Under the pieces are notes generated by a model that was given only the letters and a program-made list of their open reading frames with translations, did not search any database and was not told where the DNA came from. 64,000 nucleotides of DNA from Anthoceros angustus. Its lineage: Eukaryota > Streptophyta > Anthocerotopsida > Anthocerotales > Anthocerotaceae. A program made the position numbers and the translations under genes. This document shows, one piece after another, positions 13,011 to 25,465 of this stretch. The DNA lies in the NCBI GenBank assembly GCA_010909165.1, contig MU008177.1, positions 1 to 64,000 on the forward strand, read 5' to 3'. The first letter of the stretch is position 1, and every line of letters starts with the position of its first letter.

Positions 13011-13478
13011 GAGGTCGTGGTCGAGGTACCGCTCAAACCTATAGGCCGATAACCTGGGAAACCCCGCCGCCCACCGCCGAAGAGGAGATTGTCGTCCGAG
13101 GAGTCTTCACCAAGCTTGCATGCCAACAAAGGCAACCATCGCTTCCGTGCGGTAGTGGTAAGAAAACGCCTCCAATCCGTCAAGATGACTATACAAAAAA
13201 GGCGAAACAACAAAGGAAAGAAGGAAGTGTGGCCGTAAATAGAGATGGAAGACATCGGCGCTCGAGAAGCCTAAGAGGCGAAGACGAAGGAGCGCTTGTT
13301 CCTCCAATTGCCAGTGGTGCACCGCCATACTCACTTGTGGAAGATCTTGCAGATAGAGAGGTAAAGATGACATTCAGCAATTGGATCCTCCTGCAGACGA
13401 CGAGAGATCACCGCCTTAAGTACTCGAGAATCAAGCACAAGAAAGGAAAGGCTAAGCTAAAGGGAAGTTGCCACAACA

Positions 13479-14104
13479 ATGACGGTAATCGAAATCGACT
13501 CATCAAACCGACCAATTGGATGGCTCCAAAATGACTCACCGGCGAAGGCTTGGATCAATGAGGTTGAGGTCCCCGAAGCCGTCGTGGATGGAGGGTCATC
13601 TACGAACTTGATCAATGCTGCTTGGCTCAAAGATCTTGGTCTAGGTACCACCCGCAGACTAGCATGTAAGCAAGTCTTCAGAGATGCGTCCAATACAAAG
13701 CTCCCTATGGTGGGGGTCCTGGAAAACATCAAGGTTGTTGTTCACGGAGTAAGAGTATGGATAGGTTTCACCATTGTGGAACTTCCCGAGCCGGCATATG
13801 GTGTCATCCTAAGCCAACCATGGTTAGAGTTAGTGAAAGCTGATCACCACTGGGATACTGGAATCCTGGAAATTGGCCCGCCAGCGCACCGGGTTCAGAT
13901 CAAGGCATGGCAGCCTGTAGAGTTCAACATGACAAGTAGCACCTCCGAAAACAGGATCCAAGCCTCGTATGGTGATAGTGGTTCGGACCAGAGGTGGATT
14001 TCACCAGTCAAGCATTCAACGATGAACGAGACACTCCACATCCTATCCATTCGATTGGCCCAAGATAAGCTCAAACCTGCATACAGCATCCACATCCTGA
14101 CTTG
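13479..14104 (+). pseudogene. Gypsy aspartic protease region
   Basis: A 208-codon open stretch contains EAVVDGGSSTNLINAAWLKD, the retropepsin active-site region, with DGG in place of DTG/DSG, as in a subset of plant Gypsy elements. A second conserved stretch ends LPEPAYGVILSQPWLELV. It is the longest uninterrupted coding piece of the element. It stops before the reverse transcriptase, so the polyprotein is broken. Confidence 0.8.
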
Positions 14105-14299
14105 AAGGAATTGAAGTTTTTTGGAGCCAACGGTGTCGAGAAGGTTGCCAAAGTTGGTACGGACATAGAAGGAGAGGAACTTGAGCGTTACAGAAATCTT
14201 TTCTCCAGATACGAACATTTGTTCATCACTGGGCACGAAGAAATGCCAACTACGAACCTACGCAAGTTCAAAATCGATATCCCTGCAGGCACAAAACCA

Positions 14300-15100
14300 A
14301 GGGTGTAAACCGAGATTGTCACCGACGCATGGAGGTACGGAAGAAGTAATGAGGTTGAAAGCTGGATGCATAGAAGCGGTGCAATATCCGAGTGGGTATC
14401 CCCGATAGTAATTTCGATGAAGAAGAATGGGAAAATTAGGATGTGTCGACTGGAGTTAAACAAAGCTACAAGGAAGGATGTTTCCTTCCTCATGTGGATG
14501 AGATAATCGGATGAGGTTTCGTCACGAGACATACTCTTTCTGCGATGGTTATTGATTTCATCAGTCGCTATCTGAAGAAGATCAGCCCAAGATCGCTTTT
14601 GTGACACCATGGGGTGTGTTCATGTACAAGGTAATGCCTTCGGCCTTTGCAATGCGCCATCTTGTTTTCGGAAGTCATGATGGAGGCTCGGGCACCACAA
14701 GAGGAAGTTCCTACGTGTCTTCTTAGATGACTTTGCCGTGTATGGGAGAAGAGTCGATCATCCAGAAACTTGGAGGAAGTGTTCTGTCGACCTAGCAAAT
14801 ATCGGGTTAAATCCTTGAAGTGCATATTTGTCACATCAAGGGGAACTTTTGGGGTTCATGATTGATTCCAAAGGTGTACATGCGAGCTGGAAGATCAAGA
14901 AGTTTCGCCAAGGCCCCCGCTTAGCATAGAGGAAGTAAGATCATTTGTACAAAAGAAGTTACTACGGAGGTTAATACCCAATTTCGAGGTAGCAGACCTC
15001 CGCATAAATCCACGCGGAAGAATCGAACTATGGGATGAACCAATGATGGAATCCTACGAGCGGTTACAAAATTTAATGGTGTCACCCCAGTCATGAAACC
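14300..15100 (+). pseudogene. Gypsy reverse transcriptase remnant
   Basis: In shifting frames I read VSPIVISMKKNGKIRMC near 14397-14450, then PKIAFVTPWGVFMYKVMPF near 14585-14645, LCNAPSCF, then FLRVFLDDFAVYG near 14705-14750. These are the classic fingers and palm blocks. The catalytic box reads FLDD rather than Y-x-DD. KYRVKSLKCIFV and ELLGFMIDSKGVHAS follow. Several frameshifts and stops make it non-functional. Confidence 0.88.
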
Positions 15101-15680
15101 ACCGATTGGTCAAGGACATTCTATGTGAGTGTGGAAGTAACAAGAGCATCTCGAATACAACTTATTCCAGGATGATGAGACTAAGTCATACCGCCAATAT
15201 ACTTTGCGGGTAGGCTTATGACCGGATGTGAGACTAGGTACAATGCGTTTGAGCAAGTGGCGCGAGAATGGTTGCGAACGAAGAAGTTCCACCATTACCG
15301 GCATCGTGCAAATTCTTTTCCGGTTAGCCTACATGCACGACACCGATGATGATACCCAATCCCACCGGACGATTTGCAAAATGGGTATGTATACTCTCGG
15401 GATATGACTTTGAAGTCCAGGTCAAGTCACTAAAATTCAGACAGATTGGAGGCAGCTGTGGATATGCATGCAAGGGCATCGATTCCAGTCTTCAAGGTCA
15501 GTCTGAGCAAATGGAGGAAGTCCTGACTCTCACTGTGCCAAGCCATAGGAGAAAGAAAGAAGCCGATGAAGAGGAAACAAAAGGTAACCCAACCTTGGCC
15601 ACTTTGGGTGACCCATCCGCATTGAGTGATCGACATGGAAATTGTGGACCGATGGAGTCAGCATGGTTGGAGTAGGTGTG
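15100..15680 (+). pseudogene. Degenerate RNase H-like region of the Gypsy element
   Basis: The position after reverse transcriptase and the phrase GRFAKWVCILSGYDFEV near 15367-15410 fit the end of a Gypsy RNase H domain (usually 'GRLARWALRLQEYDF'). The rest is too decayed to assign residues. Confidence 0.6.
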
Positions 15681-16599
15681 GTGCCGATGGCCCCGATGCA
15701 AAGGAAACGTGAAGGAAAGCTTTGCGATTCCTTTAGCTACTAACAACGAGGCGGAGTACCGCTTTCCTACATGGTTTAAAGCTAGCAGATGATAGGGGAG
15801 TGCGATCAATGCTGTGATAGCCAACTACTTGTCAAGCTTGCATGGAACATATGAAGTGCGAGGAATTTGAGAGCTCTTCACCACAGTGCTCGGAGCTAAT
15901 GCGAAGTTTGAAGCGGTGTCCTTGACACATGTGCCACGACAAAGGAACGAGCTTTGACCGCCAAATTAGCTTTGAAGGAGGAACAAACCACCGCAGCGTT
16001 CACAAGCCATGTCTCTAAGAATTGCGCGAGTATGTCGAGTTGCCGCCGCGTCTGGATGAGTATGAGGAAGAAGCCGGGACGGACATCCGAGTGTGAACGT
16101 AGCGTGTTATTTGGCAACGCAGGATTGGCGCAATAGTGAGATCTCCCGTGAGTGCGGATCTGCTCGATATCTAGGACCGTGGCCGCGTAACCACAAGGAG
16201 GGCCGGCAATGGCGATCCCGGCAGGTTAGTGGAAGCCAAGTGTGGAGCAAAGCGGTAATGATCAAGAGCCATGACTCGTGAATGTTGCTTGAGGTCCAAT
16301 TTTGAAGGGCAGTACAAAGGCAACCCCTCTTGATACAAATCGCAAGAGTTGTGGCGACAATGGATGGAGTGGGTTTTCTACACATTAAGCTCGTAATATT
16401 AAGGCACATAAGTTGATGTGTGTCTCTCGGAATGCAAGGACGAACACGCACGACATTCCGAGCGATGGTCAGAAGATTGAAAACCCCGCAACCTTGTATG
16501 GACAAATCGCAGATTATCTCAAGGAAGGAAAATGCGGAAGGAGCCGATCCAAGCATGAAAAGGAAGTTACAATCTTGGTCGAAAGCATACACCATGATA

Positions 16600-17684
16600 G
16601 AAGGGAAGTTGTTTAGAATCGGTCCCGATAGGGTCCTACGCTTATGTGTTTGGGGCGAACAGATACCTCAGATCCTCTTTGAGATGCATGACTCTGTGTG
16701 TGGTGGTCATTTCGATGCAACTGCAACTGGTCAAAAGATTCTGAGGGCTGGTTTTTACTGGCCCACCTTGTTCAAGGATGTTCGTGAGTATTGCCGGCAG
16801 TGTAGTCTCTGCCAAAATTTGCTCAAGTGTCACTGAAGCAGGGTTTGTTGTGTCCAGTGTTTCCTAGCGGTCCCTTTGTCAAGTGGGGTATTGATTGTAT
16901 AGGTCCGATCAGCCCAGTGTCATTTCATGGCAATCGCTACATAGTAACGAACTGACTATGCTACCAAGTGGGTTGAAGCTGAAGCTGTGCCGGCACTATC
17001 AGGAGAAATGGTAGGGAACTTTCTGTACCATCATGTGATCACAAGGTTTGGATGTCCAGTAGAGATAGTGTCAGATCGAGGTCGAGAGTTTGTCAACGAG
17101 GTGGTTGAGAAAGTCATGTCCATGTTCTTTGTCAAGCATAGGTTAACAACGGCCTATCATCCTATGGCTAATGGTCAAGCTGAAAGCTCAAACAAGATAG
17201 CCATCAAAGTGTTGTCTAAACTTTGCCGTGATGAGCCACTGGGATCAACACTGTATGGTGCCCTCGGGCCATGCGAACCCGTGTTAAAACGGTGGGAGTT
17301 TCCCTTCGAATTAGTTCACGAGTACCGCTAGGGTACCTCACTACAAAGAACAAGAGGATTCGCATCCCGGAGGCTATGTCTATGGAAGAAGATGCAAGGA
17401 TTGTACAGCTTGCATGAATTGGATGAGGTCAAGAGCAGCCTACCTCACCATCAAGAAGAGAAACTCAAGTAAAGAAAAGTATGATGAGGACAGAAGGAGT
17501 TCGGTTTCCTGTGGGAGAATGGGTCCTCGCAAACGTCCGCAGTATCTCAAAAGGGAGCGGGGGGTTGCAGGAAGGCCCATGGCTTGTCAAAAGATACATG
17601 AGAATGGGTCGAGATGTGGTGAAACCATCTGATCCGAAGGGGAGAGTAAGTGGGTCTCACCTCAAGAAATTCTATTGTCGATAA
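16600..17684 (+). pseudogene. Gypsy integrase remnant
   Basis: An H2C2 zinc-binding segment is visible at 16640-16830 (FEMHDSVCGGHF, then REYCRQCSLCQ). The catalytic core follows at 16870-17330, with WGIDCIGPISP-like sequence, then FGCPVEIVSDRGREFVNEVV and AYHPMANGQAESSNKIAIKV. A C-terminal segment at 17481-17684 reads FPVGEWVLANVRSISKGSGG and ends SHLKKFYCR. A stop at 16833 and another near 16951 interrupt the frame. Confidence 0.9.
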
Positions 17685-17689
17685 CATCG

Positions 17690-18660
17690 CATGAGTAGCT
17701 GCGGTCCGATTAGGATGCCCGCATACCATGATTGAAGGCATCTAACCTAAGCCAGACTATTTTTAGGTGGGATTAGACTTGGATAGGGTATGATGGGTGA
17801 ATGGCTGAGAATGTGATTGTTGGTAGCCCCAACGAGTGGCCAATGGTGGCCAAGAGAACTACTTAAAGCTAGCGAGTTGATGGGAGGTGCATTGCCATGA
17901 TGTGAGAATGGACTCCTTCCGCCTACTTATGACCCTCACCGCAGGCCTCGTAGTAGGAAGGAAGTCATCCTTCATCGTGGCGGGCACCATGAGTGGTGCC
18001 CGATAGAAGGTTTTGATGAGGCGCCTTGACTTGAGTCCGATGGGTAGGTCCAATGCGTATATATGGACCCGAGGTGTCATGAATGTTGGGAGGATCTTGG
18101 ATGCACTTGTGGTCGCATCGTGTGGGTTTGCAGAGTGGACGGGTCAATGTTTCACGGAAAACCATCCAACCATGGGGAACTTCAAGCTTGGTTAGTTGAT
18201 TTGTGTCACCAAGGTCACCGAGTTCAATGATTGGTATTACTTGGTATATCCTTTGGCTCGGATCTTGAAGAAAGACTTAGCTTTTGGGAATGGTCATCTG
18301 CTCATGATGCTTCCCGACGCCTTAAGGCTAACAGCCCCACGCCCGAGCCAACACCTATCCGAGTGATAGATTTTCGACCAACACTGCATGCCTTGGAGCC
18401 TACATCGAGTCGATTGAAGAGGAGTCGAAAGACTTGATAGACCGCTTGCGATTGATGCGGGATTTATATCAAAGTTGAAAGGTAATGCTGTGGATAAAGG
18501 TGGCCTTAATGACCAACCATCGTGCATGAAGATGGAAGAACTTTCCTGGCTGGTGAACAATACGATGCGGTGTGGTGTGCAGTGTGTGAAGTGTAACAGG
18601 ATCATGGAGTCGTAGCGTAACTACATCCTTGCCCTTCTTATCGTGGGAGCGAGCCCAGGC
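17690..18660. other. Non-coding 3' part of the Gypsy element
   Basis: Between the integrase stop and the 3' LTR I see no recognisable domain. Short open frames on both strands appear fortuitous. Confidence 0.5.
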
Positions 18661-18674
18661 CACCGGGGAGCCAA

Positions 18675-19303
18675 TGCAAGGATAAGAACGAAATAACAAG
18701 GAGATGTTTTGTGTGGTGTGAATGAAGCTTCGATAGCAAGGGACCTGCAACAACGCCTCTTGGAGCCAATGTGCATAGGATTCCTGAGGCATCCCGAGTT
18801 TAAAGTAGGGCCAACTTTAGAAAAGGACTCCGCTACAAATAGCGGCCATTGTAAGCTGGAAGGGCATTCAAGAATGGACGGACGAGTCCCCTTGCTCATC
18901 TGAGCTTCTAAGCTCTTGTGCCTTGACCCTACCAAAGATTCTAGCTTGGTAGTTCTTTGTGTGTTCGAGTCATATGCTTTGTGTTCTCCCGAGGGACTTG
19001 ATCGCGTCGTGCCGCAATTCCATCCGTGTATGTATGTATGGTGCGTGACTCTGAGCGCAAAGACTAGGCCACATGTGGACGCCCTCCCCGCCACACGGTG
19101 ACATGAGGCAAGCCACAACTTCCCCATAGTCGACTAACACGTCCAGCCCGTCCGACACAGAAGAGGTCATTCGTCACCGCCCGCTGCTTCAATAGGAAAG
19201 TCCATAGGAGCATCTCAGAATGTGCGAGACTGGTTACAAGTAGAAGGGTAGGGATCTCCCTCTTGGGTTGGGCTGCTACCTCAAGGAAACAGAGTATTTA
19301 ACA
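18675..19303 (+). repeat. 3' LTR of the Gypsy element
   Basis: It is homologous to the 5' LTR but shortened by many small deletions, for example 'gaagcttcgatagc' where the 5' copy has a longer run. It begins at 'tgcaaggataag' and ends at 'tatttaaca'. A purine-rich stretch (ccggggag) just upstream could be the remains of the polypurine tract. Confidence 0.9.
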
Positions 19304-19307
19304 GGCC

Positions 19308-21359
19308 GATATGTTAACGAATAATTTTTTAAGTGAGAGTCTGGACTCTAGGATATGCCTGCTGTCTGCGAAACATAGACCTCTCTTCACGGGAGTGAAG
19401 GACATGCATTGGCACCGCAAAGCTGGGATCTGACCCTGGCACACACGAACGTGACAAAGCAGGACTTGTGCCTACGACATATTGTAATAATAAATAGACT
19501 ACCTTGTGAACCTAACCATGGCCCACAATTTACAAACCCTGACCCTGGCTCGTCCCCCTCCCTGGTTCCCTGGTTGGGAGGACAGGACAAAGTGTTGCAA
19601 GCTGAGCGGTTCATTCCGGACGAATCACCGGTTTCCTGGATCAGGATGAGGATATGCATCCTTATGCTGCAGTATGTACTCACTCTAGCCCTGCAGGAGA
19701 CGCCACTGCAGTTCGAACTGCGCACCGACAGCAGCACATTTTTAACCTCCAAGTGGCCGCGTTAAGAGTTCCCACGCCGGCGCCGCTTATGCCTGTTTCT
19801 GGTCATCCTGCTCCTGCATGACGTCCAACTGGTAGGGGAAGAAGACGCACTTGCATTCAACGTCACCTATATTTCTATTCAATGCACAAGTACAACGGAA
19901 GTTTCGGACCTGCAGGTCGTGCTTGCAGCACCGCCATTGGACACCGAGCTGAGCATGGTTGCCTTTGACATGTTGGATGTAACACGGGCAAAACGCACAT
20001 ATGTATGCGATATGCGTTCCTGGTGCGGACTGTGTTGTACATATACATACTGCAAACATATATGTGCACTCCCTGTCTGTCTGTCCTGGTAGGCAAGCAA
20101 GCATGTCTGTCGTCTCATCAGCGCACCTTCCTACTCCTACTGATACAATAGTGGACTACATAAAACAATTGTAGGATGGATGTCAGACTGTTGCGATGGC
20201 ATCCTTGCACATATCTTAGCCCCAGCGATTGCAAAGAAATGCTTTTCTTTGCAAATCCAACCAATGAACTGCCTGAAATGCTTACCGTGAGCAAAGGTTG
20301 GATCGGCAAGAGCGCATCACAGATCACAACTCCTCGGGCCCCGTGCGCTTCTGTGTCAGAAGCGAGAAATATTCCCTCGTCTCATTAGCAGAGTGCCACT
20401 GGAAATCTGCCATCCCCGTTGTAGCGGGGAGTGGTGCTCATCTACACACATCAGCATTTGGTTTGCCTCGGCCGCCACTGTCGTCTCTGCTTTCAAGCCT
20501 TGTCGTCTTTTGATCCAGCTTGCGAGCCGAGACGCCAGCAGCATCAGAGGCAAATTCACGATGGCGATGGCACTGTAGCAGGCAAACAAACCGTGATCCA
20601 TCCCATGCAGAGGGCGGGCACGCGTAGCCGCGTCCCACCCGATTCCAGGCGCATCCCCGGCGGCAGCTACACTCCAACGGAACGGTCCAGGATGGATTCT
20701 AGGGCTGCGCTCCAGATCCCGCGGCAGGCGTACATTTATAAAAAGCGTTTCTATTTCCACATGAAAATACAGTACACACCACTGCGAGTCCGCGAGGACA
20801 GCAGCTCCCCAGACCTGGTCTGGGCCCCCCGTTCCCGTTTGTCCCGTCAGGCGGGACCTGGCCGGACGCGGCGACGGGCTCCTTCCCAAAAGGAGGGGCC
20901 TGGCGAACGGCACGTGGTCCCACTCAGGCTCCGGCCGTATGGCTTCGGGGCTCCGCATCAAAGCGGCCTCCGGAATGCGGATTTGTGTAAATCCCTACGG
21001 AAATTTGAGCAATAGCGCAAATCGCCCTGCCCTTTATCTGTCACTAGATTGTGAGCAGGACAGGCTCCCGGAACTTTGGTTTTGCCACTTGGAAGCGGCT
21101 TGCAAACGCTGTCTCGCGCTCCAGCATTTGCGGCCTCCGGAAGTGATAGAAGCTACATTAGAGATGCTGTGAGCACGGTGCCTTCTGTCAGCGCAACAGC
21201 ACAGCAGCCTTCCCGCAAAGCCTGGTGCAGGCATTTTTGTGGGTGATAGAGTCCCTTCCTCACCTCCCTTCCAAGTTCCGTTCCCTGTGCCTCTCCATCT
21301 TCCTCAGCTTGCCTCCCTAGGACCCTTGCAACCAAGCTGGAGCATCTGGAGCAGCGCCC
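19308..21359. other. Intergenic region upstream of the PQ-loop gene
   Basis: No conserved coding sequence is recognised. A 201-codon open frame on the minus strand at 20356-20961 spans a GC-rich part and resembles no family I know. I do not call it a gene. The promoter of the PQ-loop gene should lie in the last few hundred bases. Confidence 0.45.
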
Positions 21360-23995
21360 ATGACGCTCGGCGGGCCTGTGGCGGACTGTACCGTGCACGA
21401 TGGCAGCTGCTCGGCCTGGATTTACCTCTACCTCAAGGACTGCGTGTGCGACACCAAGGACATGGTGTCGTTCGTGCTGGGCCTGCTCAGCGTCTTCAGC
21501 TGGGGGGTGGCCGAGATTCCGCAGATCATCACCAATTTCCAGAAGAAGTCCACGGAAGGATTGTCGCTCACCTTCCTCATGACCTGGGTTGTTGGGTGGG
21601 GGGCCTTGTGGGCGGGGTCTGGCACCGCTGGCTGCTGCCCCTGCTCACATTTCTGCTTTTCTGTGCAGGGACGTGTTCAATCTGGCCGGCTGCTACATCG
21701 AGCCCGCCACGGTCAGTCGTAGGTTGTCGTTGGGTGGTGATGCATTTGCTTCGGATTGACGTGGGCACCTTGGATTCCCATCTGTGTTGCTGCTGCGGCC
21801 TCGCTGACGTTGTCCTCCCGCTTGCTGCTGTGCTTCCGCATGGCGACAGCTGCCGACCCAATTCCACATGGCCTTGGTAGGTTGCTAGTATTGGATTCTG
21901 TTTCGGTGTTGGCGGTGTGGGATGTGACATTTCGTTCAGGGTCTGATTGTGCCTGCCATGGCTGGCTTGGATGCAGCTCTACACGCTCACCACGCTGGTG
22001 CTGGTGGCGCAACTCATCTACTACGACTACATCTGCGCCGCCAGGAATGTGTATTTGGAACCTGCGTCACCGACGGCGGTGAAGGAGGTGAGGGGAATCA
22101 GCATCTCTGTTTCCGACTATGGAAGCTTGAGTCGAGCTAGCTGTGCGTGATTTCTGGTGGGCCTGTTTGCATGCGGTCCAGGAGGTGAAGGCCGCGCTGC
22201 ACCAGCCACTGACTATACCGGAAGGAACAGACGAGACGAAGGAAGCGTCTCCTGTTTCCAGCCAGCCCACGACGATCATCCATGTGCCGCTGCCTGGCAG
22301 AGGCAGTCGAGATATGCATTTTACGTAAGTTGGGTCCGACATTTTGGACGCTTCTGTAGCTCTGAGCGAGCTACAGCGGCTACTTTATGGTTGATGACGC
22401 TTTACACTGTGTCTGTCAGGTGCTTTATCAGTGCTTGGAATTTCTGGCGCTCACTAATGGTGGGTTTTGTTAAAACAGTTCAGCAAGATCGCTTGCCAGC
22501 AGCCAAACCCCAACAGGCTCATACCTGTTTGGGTGGGGTTCAGGTTCCGGAGGCCAGAACAGTTATCTGCGTAACACGCCGTCTTATGGCTCACTGAGCA
22601 GCCTTCCAAGAGTGGCTTCAGCGCCCAGTGTGCGCCGTTCAAGCTCGGATGCAGCACTTCGCGCGGTATTTACAACTGTTACTTGCTTTTCACTGTGTGC
22701 AAGAACCTTGAGCTTCACCTAGTGCTGACAAGGGAAGTATGATGGGATGTATCAGCTGGGGTCAGGTGTGCTTACGGTGGGGGGATTGGGATTACGATCG
22801 AGTATTTTGGGAAGACCTAGACAAAATTTCCACACAGTGGCACACAGTGGCCGGAAGCTGCTTCAGGTGATTCGTCCTCAGCTTACTGGATGGATTGTCT
22901 GCACCATGCAGTTCAGCTTTTGAGGGTTACTGGACAATAAAAATATGTAGTCGTGCGTCTTTTCAGCGGAGAGGCTTGATGAGTTTGCCAGTCTGAGTGT
23001 CACCTGTCTGCTTGCGCTGGGGATGTTTGGGGTACTGTCGAATCTGTGAAACTGATTTTGACTGTGGCAGCATGCTACTCGGTCCAAACTCGGATCGTTG
23101 GGACTGCGAAATGAGGAAAGCGGGTTGGAGGACAGTATGTTAGGAGAGATTTTTGGATGGTGCATGGCTGCCATATACATGGGTGGGCGTCTACCTCAGA
23201 TTTGGCTAAATGTAAGCCCAGAAAATGCTGTGAAGCTGGAAATCTCATGCTGCTTTCTGATCATTACTGTAACTTCCGGTGGGCTCAAATGACTGGGGAA
23301 ATGATTGATACCAATCTTGCATGGATCGTGAGTAGAAGACTTTGTGATGCTTTTCTATTGTTCTCTTGTACTGATCTGTTGGTGGTTGTTTACATGTCAA
23401 TTTCACTGTTGGGAAGATGACGCGTGGTACAGTTGAGGTAAAGTCGATTGTGGGTGTGAGTTTCTGTCAGATACCGTTTCTGTTTGCAAGTTTGTGGCAA
23501 AATGTTCACCAGGGCTTGGTCCGCTGTAGGGATTAAGTCCTCTCATGTTCTTATGTGCTCTCCTGGGGAACACATTCTACGTTGGCAGGTGCGGCAGTCT
23601 TCTCCCTGATTCTCTTGCAGCTTCTTTACCCCTTTCTTTTGGTGCCTCTGGAGGACAGTGTTCAGGTTTCTTCTAACTTTTGGGGATGTCTCAAATGGTT
23701 GCAGTATACTTGTTCGTAGTACGGAGTGGCTGAGGATAAAACCGAACATGCCATGGCTAGTAGATGCTGTTGTCTGCGTTATGTTGGACTGTTTCGTATC
23801 CTTGCTCGTCTCCGGACTCCCAGGAAGTCATGTGTGCTTCTTATTTTGCTTCTCACTTGGTGCCATGCTTGTGAGTGTGCTTTTGCTTCCTCAACGGAAC
23901 TTCCTCAGATTTTGTGCCAATTTGTGTACTACACCTGGATGAAGAGGTCACAAAAAGACCATCTTGAGAAGGGAGAGTATGCCTTGCTGAAGTAG
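21360..23995 (+). CDS. PQ-loop (YPQ/PQLC2-like) membrane transporter, 12 exons
   Basis: This family exports cationic amino acids from the vacuole or lysosome. Exons: 21360-21595, 21669-21711, 21850-21876, 21977-22087, 22182-22324, 22479-22665, 22756-22866, 23071-23211, 23417-23437, 23530-23588, 23705-23795, 23909-23995. All introns are GT-AG and phases fit, giving about 418 aa. The first PQ motif (AEIPQIITNFQKKS) is near residues 52-65 and the second (YMGGRLPQIWLN) near 322-333, the usual two loops in a seven-helix protein. Other family blocks are GDVFNLAGCYIEPAT, QLIYYDYI, TSARSLASS, GLSPLMFLCALLGNTFYVGS and PNMPWLVDAVVCVMLD. Exon 9 is a 21-nt microexon (MTRGTVE) inside a conserved block. 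A Ser-rich cytoplasmic linker lies between the two halves. Exon 7 is the least certain and was chosen because it keeps phase and ends GRKLLQ. Confidence 0.92.
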
Positions 23996-24379
23996 CTGGG
24001 CTAAATTATGTGGAGAACTCGCTCTGTGATTGTCCTCCTCGTAATGCTCGGTTCTCCCGAGGTTGGACCAAGCGAACTGAACTTTTTCGACAGCTTTATC
24101 GCAGGAGGAAATCTGGAGTTAGATGTAGCTTATTTATTCATGAAATATTCCGTCAACCTTGATGGAATCGGAAGATGTTCAGTATTCCGGAGCCATGTCA
24201 TGGTTTTGTAGAATCCTTGATTTCTGCTAAACCTTCACTTCTCACATGAGGAATCCGGCACCGTTCGTCGCAACAGTCACTGTGTAATGTTGTCATCGTC
24301 TCATTCCCGTCCCCTAGAACTTGAAAACGTTTTTCACAAGGATATCGTATTCGAGGACTGTGCGTTGCCATTGGACTGC

Positions 24380-24532
24380 TTTCAAAGGTTTCTGCTTTCA
24401 AAGTTTTCTGCTTTCAAAGCTTTCTGCTTTCAAAGCTTTCTGCTTTCAAAGCTTTCTGCTTTCAAAGCTTTCTGCTTTCAAAGCTTTCTGCTTTCAAAGC
24501 TTTCTGCTTTTCTGCTTTCAAAGCTTTCAGAG
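24380..24532. repeat. 16-bp tandem repeat (CTTTCAAAG type)
   Basis: The unit 'tgctttcaaagctttc' repeats about nine times with one truncated copy. Each unit holds short inverted repeats (gctttcaaagc, aaagcttt). It lies just downstream of the PQ-loop gene. Open frames across it are repeat artefacts. Confidence 0.9.
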
Positions 24533-24539
24533 CACTTTC

Positions 24540-25465
24540 GACAGGAAGTGCTTCCAGGCTTCTTTGGACAGAAAAATGCTCTGAAAACGTGCCATTCCAA
24601 ATCCAACGGTCATGACTGTCCAAACCCTTAAAAAAAACTCCACACCAGGCACCAGGGCCTGGTCGAAAAAATGCGAGCGAGCGCGACTCATCTTCCCTCA
24701 CGCTCGCAGAACCAAGATCGCCGCTCTGCAGCCGAGCGTGGCGGAGCATGTTCCCTAGCGACCCAGCAGCCGGGGTTCTAGAATGTTCGGACTCGCGTTC
24801 GAACATCCCAGGACCCCGACATCCATCCCGGGTGCTGACGCGGTTCCAACAATTCTCCACCGCTCCCTAGGCACCGGAATGCGCTTTTCTCCATCTCTTT
24901 CCTCGGGACTTTGCAGCTGGATCCGCAGGCTTCTGCCGTCGGCGAAGGTAACACCACCTGCGCGTGCTGAGCTGAAGCAATTACTGAGGGCCGCCGAACC
25001 AGCAACTGGCCGGCTCCGATTGTGGACGAAGGAAGGTCCGCTGCGCTGCACGGCCTCGGAGTTCGAACCGTCATTGCTTGGCTTCGCATTTTTGACAGCC
25101 GGTCGCTGCAGCTGATTGGTATCATGCAGCACCTGAACCACCTGGCAGGGGTTTAAAGCACGGAGGAGTTTAACCCCAGAAGACCGACTGCCTTTTTGCC
25201 CCATTTTTGGCGTTTTTGCTGTTATTATGAATTACTAATTACAAGAAAATCTGACCGTAATGTTCTCAACACCACAATTATTGCGATGACCTCCTCTTTC
25301 GAACCATATGTTCAGAAAAAAGCACCACTCCCTCAGTGAACATGCACAATTTCCATAGCCATTTCGATCCACCTTGGGCACCAGCGTGAGGTGAGCATCT
25401 TTCTTTGCCTACCAATATGTACATACTTTCTCGTTGAGCAAACTACACTACTAGATTCCCCACAT
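24540..25465. other. Region without a recognised gene
   Basis: A GC-rich stretch at 24660-25140 has an open frame of 110 codons on the plus strand (from 24783) and an overlapping one on the minus strand. Neither resembles a known family. A short inverted repeat ('atgttcg' ... 'cgaacat') lies at 24783-24807. The following 25200-25465 is AT-rich and featureless. Confidence 0.4.

Larger units (their letters stand above)
11161..19303 (+). mobile_element. Decayed Ty3/Gypsy LTR retrotransposon
   Basis: Two related LTRs (11161-11806 and about 18675-19303) flank gag, protease, reverse transcriptase, RNase H-like and integrase remnants in Gypsy order, all on the plus strand. The left LTR begins TGTGCAAGG and both end TTTAACA. 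GGCC occurs just outside each end (11157-11160 and 19304-19307), a possible 4-bp target duplication. Coding frames are cut by many small indels and stops, so it is not autonomous now. The left end lies 40 bp after the SKI2 stop codon in the same orientation. Confidence 0.93.

Noticed and set aside
20356-20961. 201-codon open frame upstream of the PQ-loop gene, minus strand
   Set aside because: GC-rich sequence, no recognisable domain, no splice or promoter support; overlaps other open frames.
24755-25204. Overlapping open frames on both strands (149 and 110 codons)
   Set aside because: Neither matches a known family and they overlap each other; left as unassigned DNA.
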